From JBMNNU01 sp050942695 (GTDB taxonomy: Bacteria > Chloroflexota > UBA6077): 5,315 nt of DNA. This document shows positions 5,306 through 5,315 of this stretch, one piece after another (position 1 is the stretch's first letter; each line of letters starts with the position of its first letter). The stretch is taken from contig JBMNNU010000233.1 of the NCBI GenBank assembly GCA_050942695.1, forward strand, positions 1 through 5,315, read 5' to 3'. Made by a program: the position numbers and the translations under genes. The notes beneath the pieces are model-generated. The model searched no databases. It was given only the letters and a program-made list of their open reading frames with translations, and was not told the origin of the DNA.

Positions 5306-5315
5306 AAAAAACCCC

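Noticed and set aside
5294..5315. On the minus strand the window edge reads GGGG, T9, G9, superficially like a G/T telomere repeat
   Set aside because: It is a single imperfect unit at the edge of clearly bacterial sequence. A hairpin or assembly artefact explains it better.

Overview
The window looks like chromosomal DNA of a bacterium with moderately high GC. It may come from a Chloroflexota-type lineage, because a secreted NlpC/P60 hydrolase carrying a long Thr-Pro linker is common there; this is a weak inference from style, not a phylogenetic result. The irregular length and the homopolymer-rich last 40 bases suggest that the right edge is the end of an assembled contig.

Layout, left to right. 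(1) The last 37 codons of purH (purine biosynthesis), followed by a strong hairpin. (2) A stretch of about 400 bp holding a 3' remnant of a MazF/PemK-family toxin gene, then a short AT-rich region with repeated CAAATTG(G) elements. (3) A complete plus-strand gene for a 152-residue DUF1905/YdeI-type protein. (4) A convergent minus-strand gene for an exported NlpC/P60 cysteine peptidase. Its signal/anchor segment lies upstream of the only canonical start codon, which is a real annotation problem. (5) A non-coding divergent region of about 400 bp. (6) A compact plus-strand metal-resistance operon: a CadC/SmtB-like ArsR-family repressor, a Zn/Cd/Pb-type P1B-ATPase, and a previously unlisted 41-codon single-span membrane protein.

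The metal operon is the centre of interest. A recognisable promoter (TTGTAC, 17 nt, TACAAT) is followed at the expected transcription start by an ATATGA-8-TCATAT operator typical of SmtB/ArsR repressors. The repressor carries both an N-terminal/helix-3 cysteine site (C25, C29, C76, C78, with CadC spacing) and a helix-5 site (D119, H121, H132, E135, with SmtB spacing). The ATPase has every diagnostic PIB-2 residue. The three genes are separated by 3 and 7 nt, and each has its own Shine-Dalgarno sequence. The simplest reading is that metal entering the cell releases the repressor, the ATPase exports the metal, and the small membrane protein is a candidate accessory or modulator of the pump. That last role is inference from position alone. 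No mobile element, tRNA, rRNA or CRISPR array was recognised.
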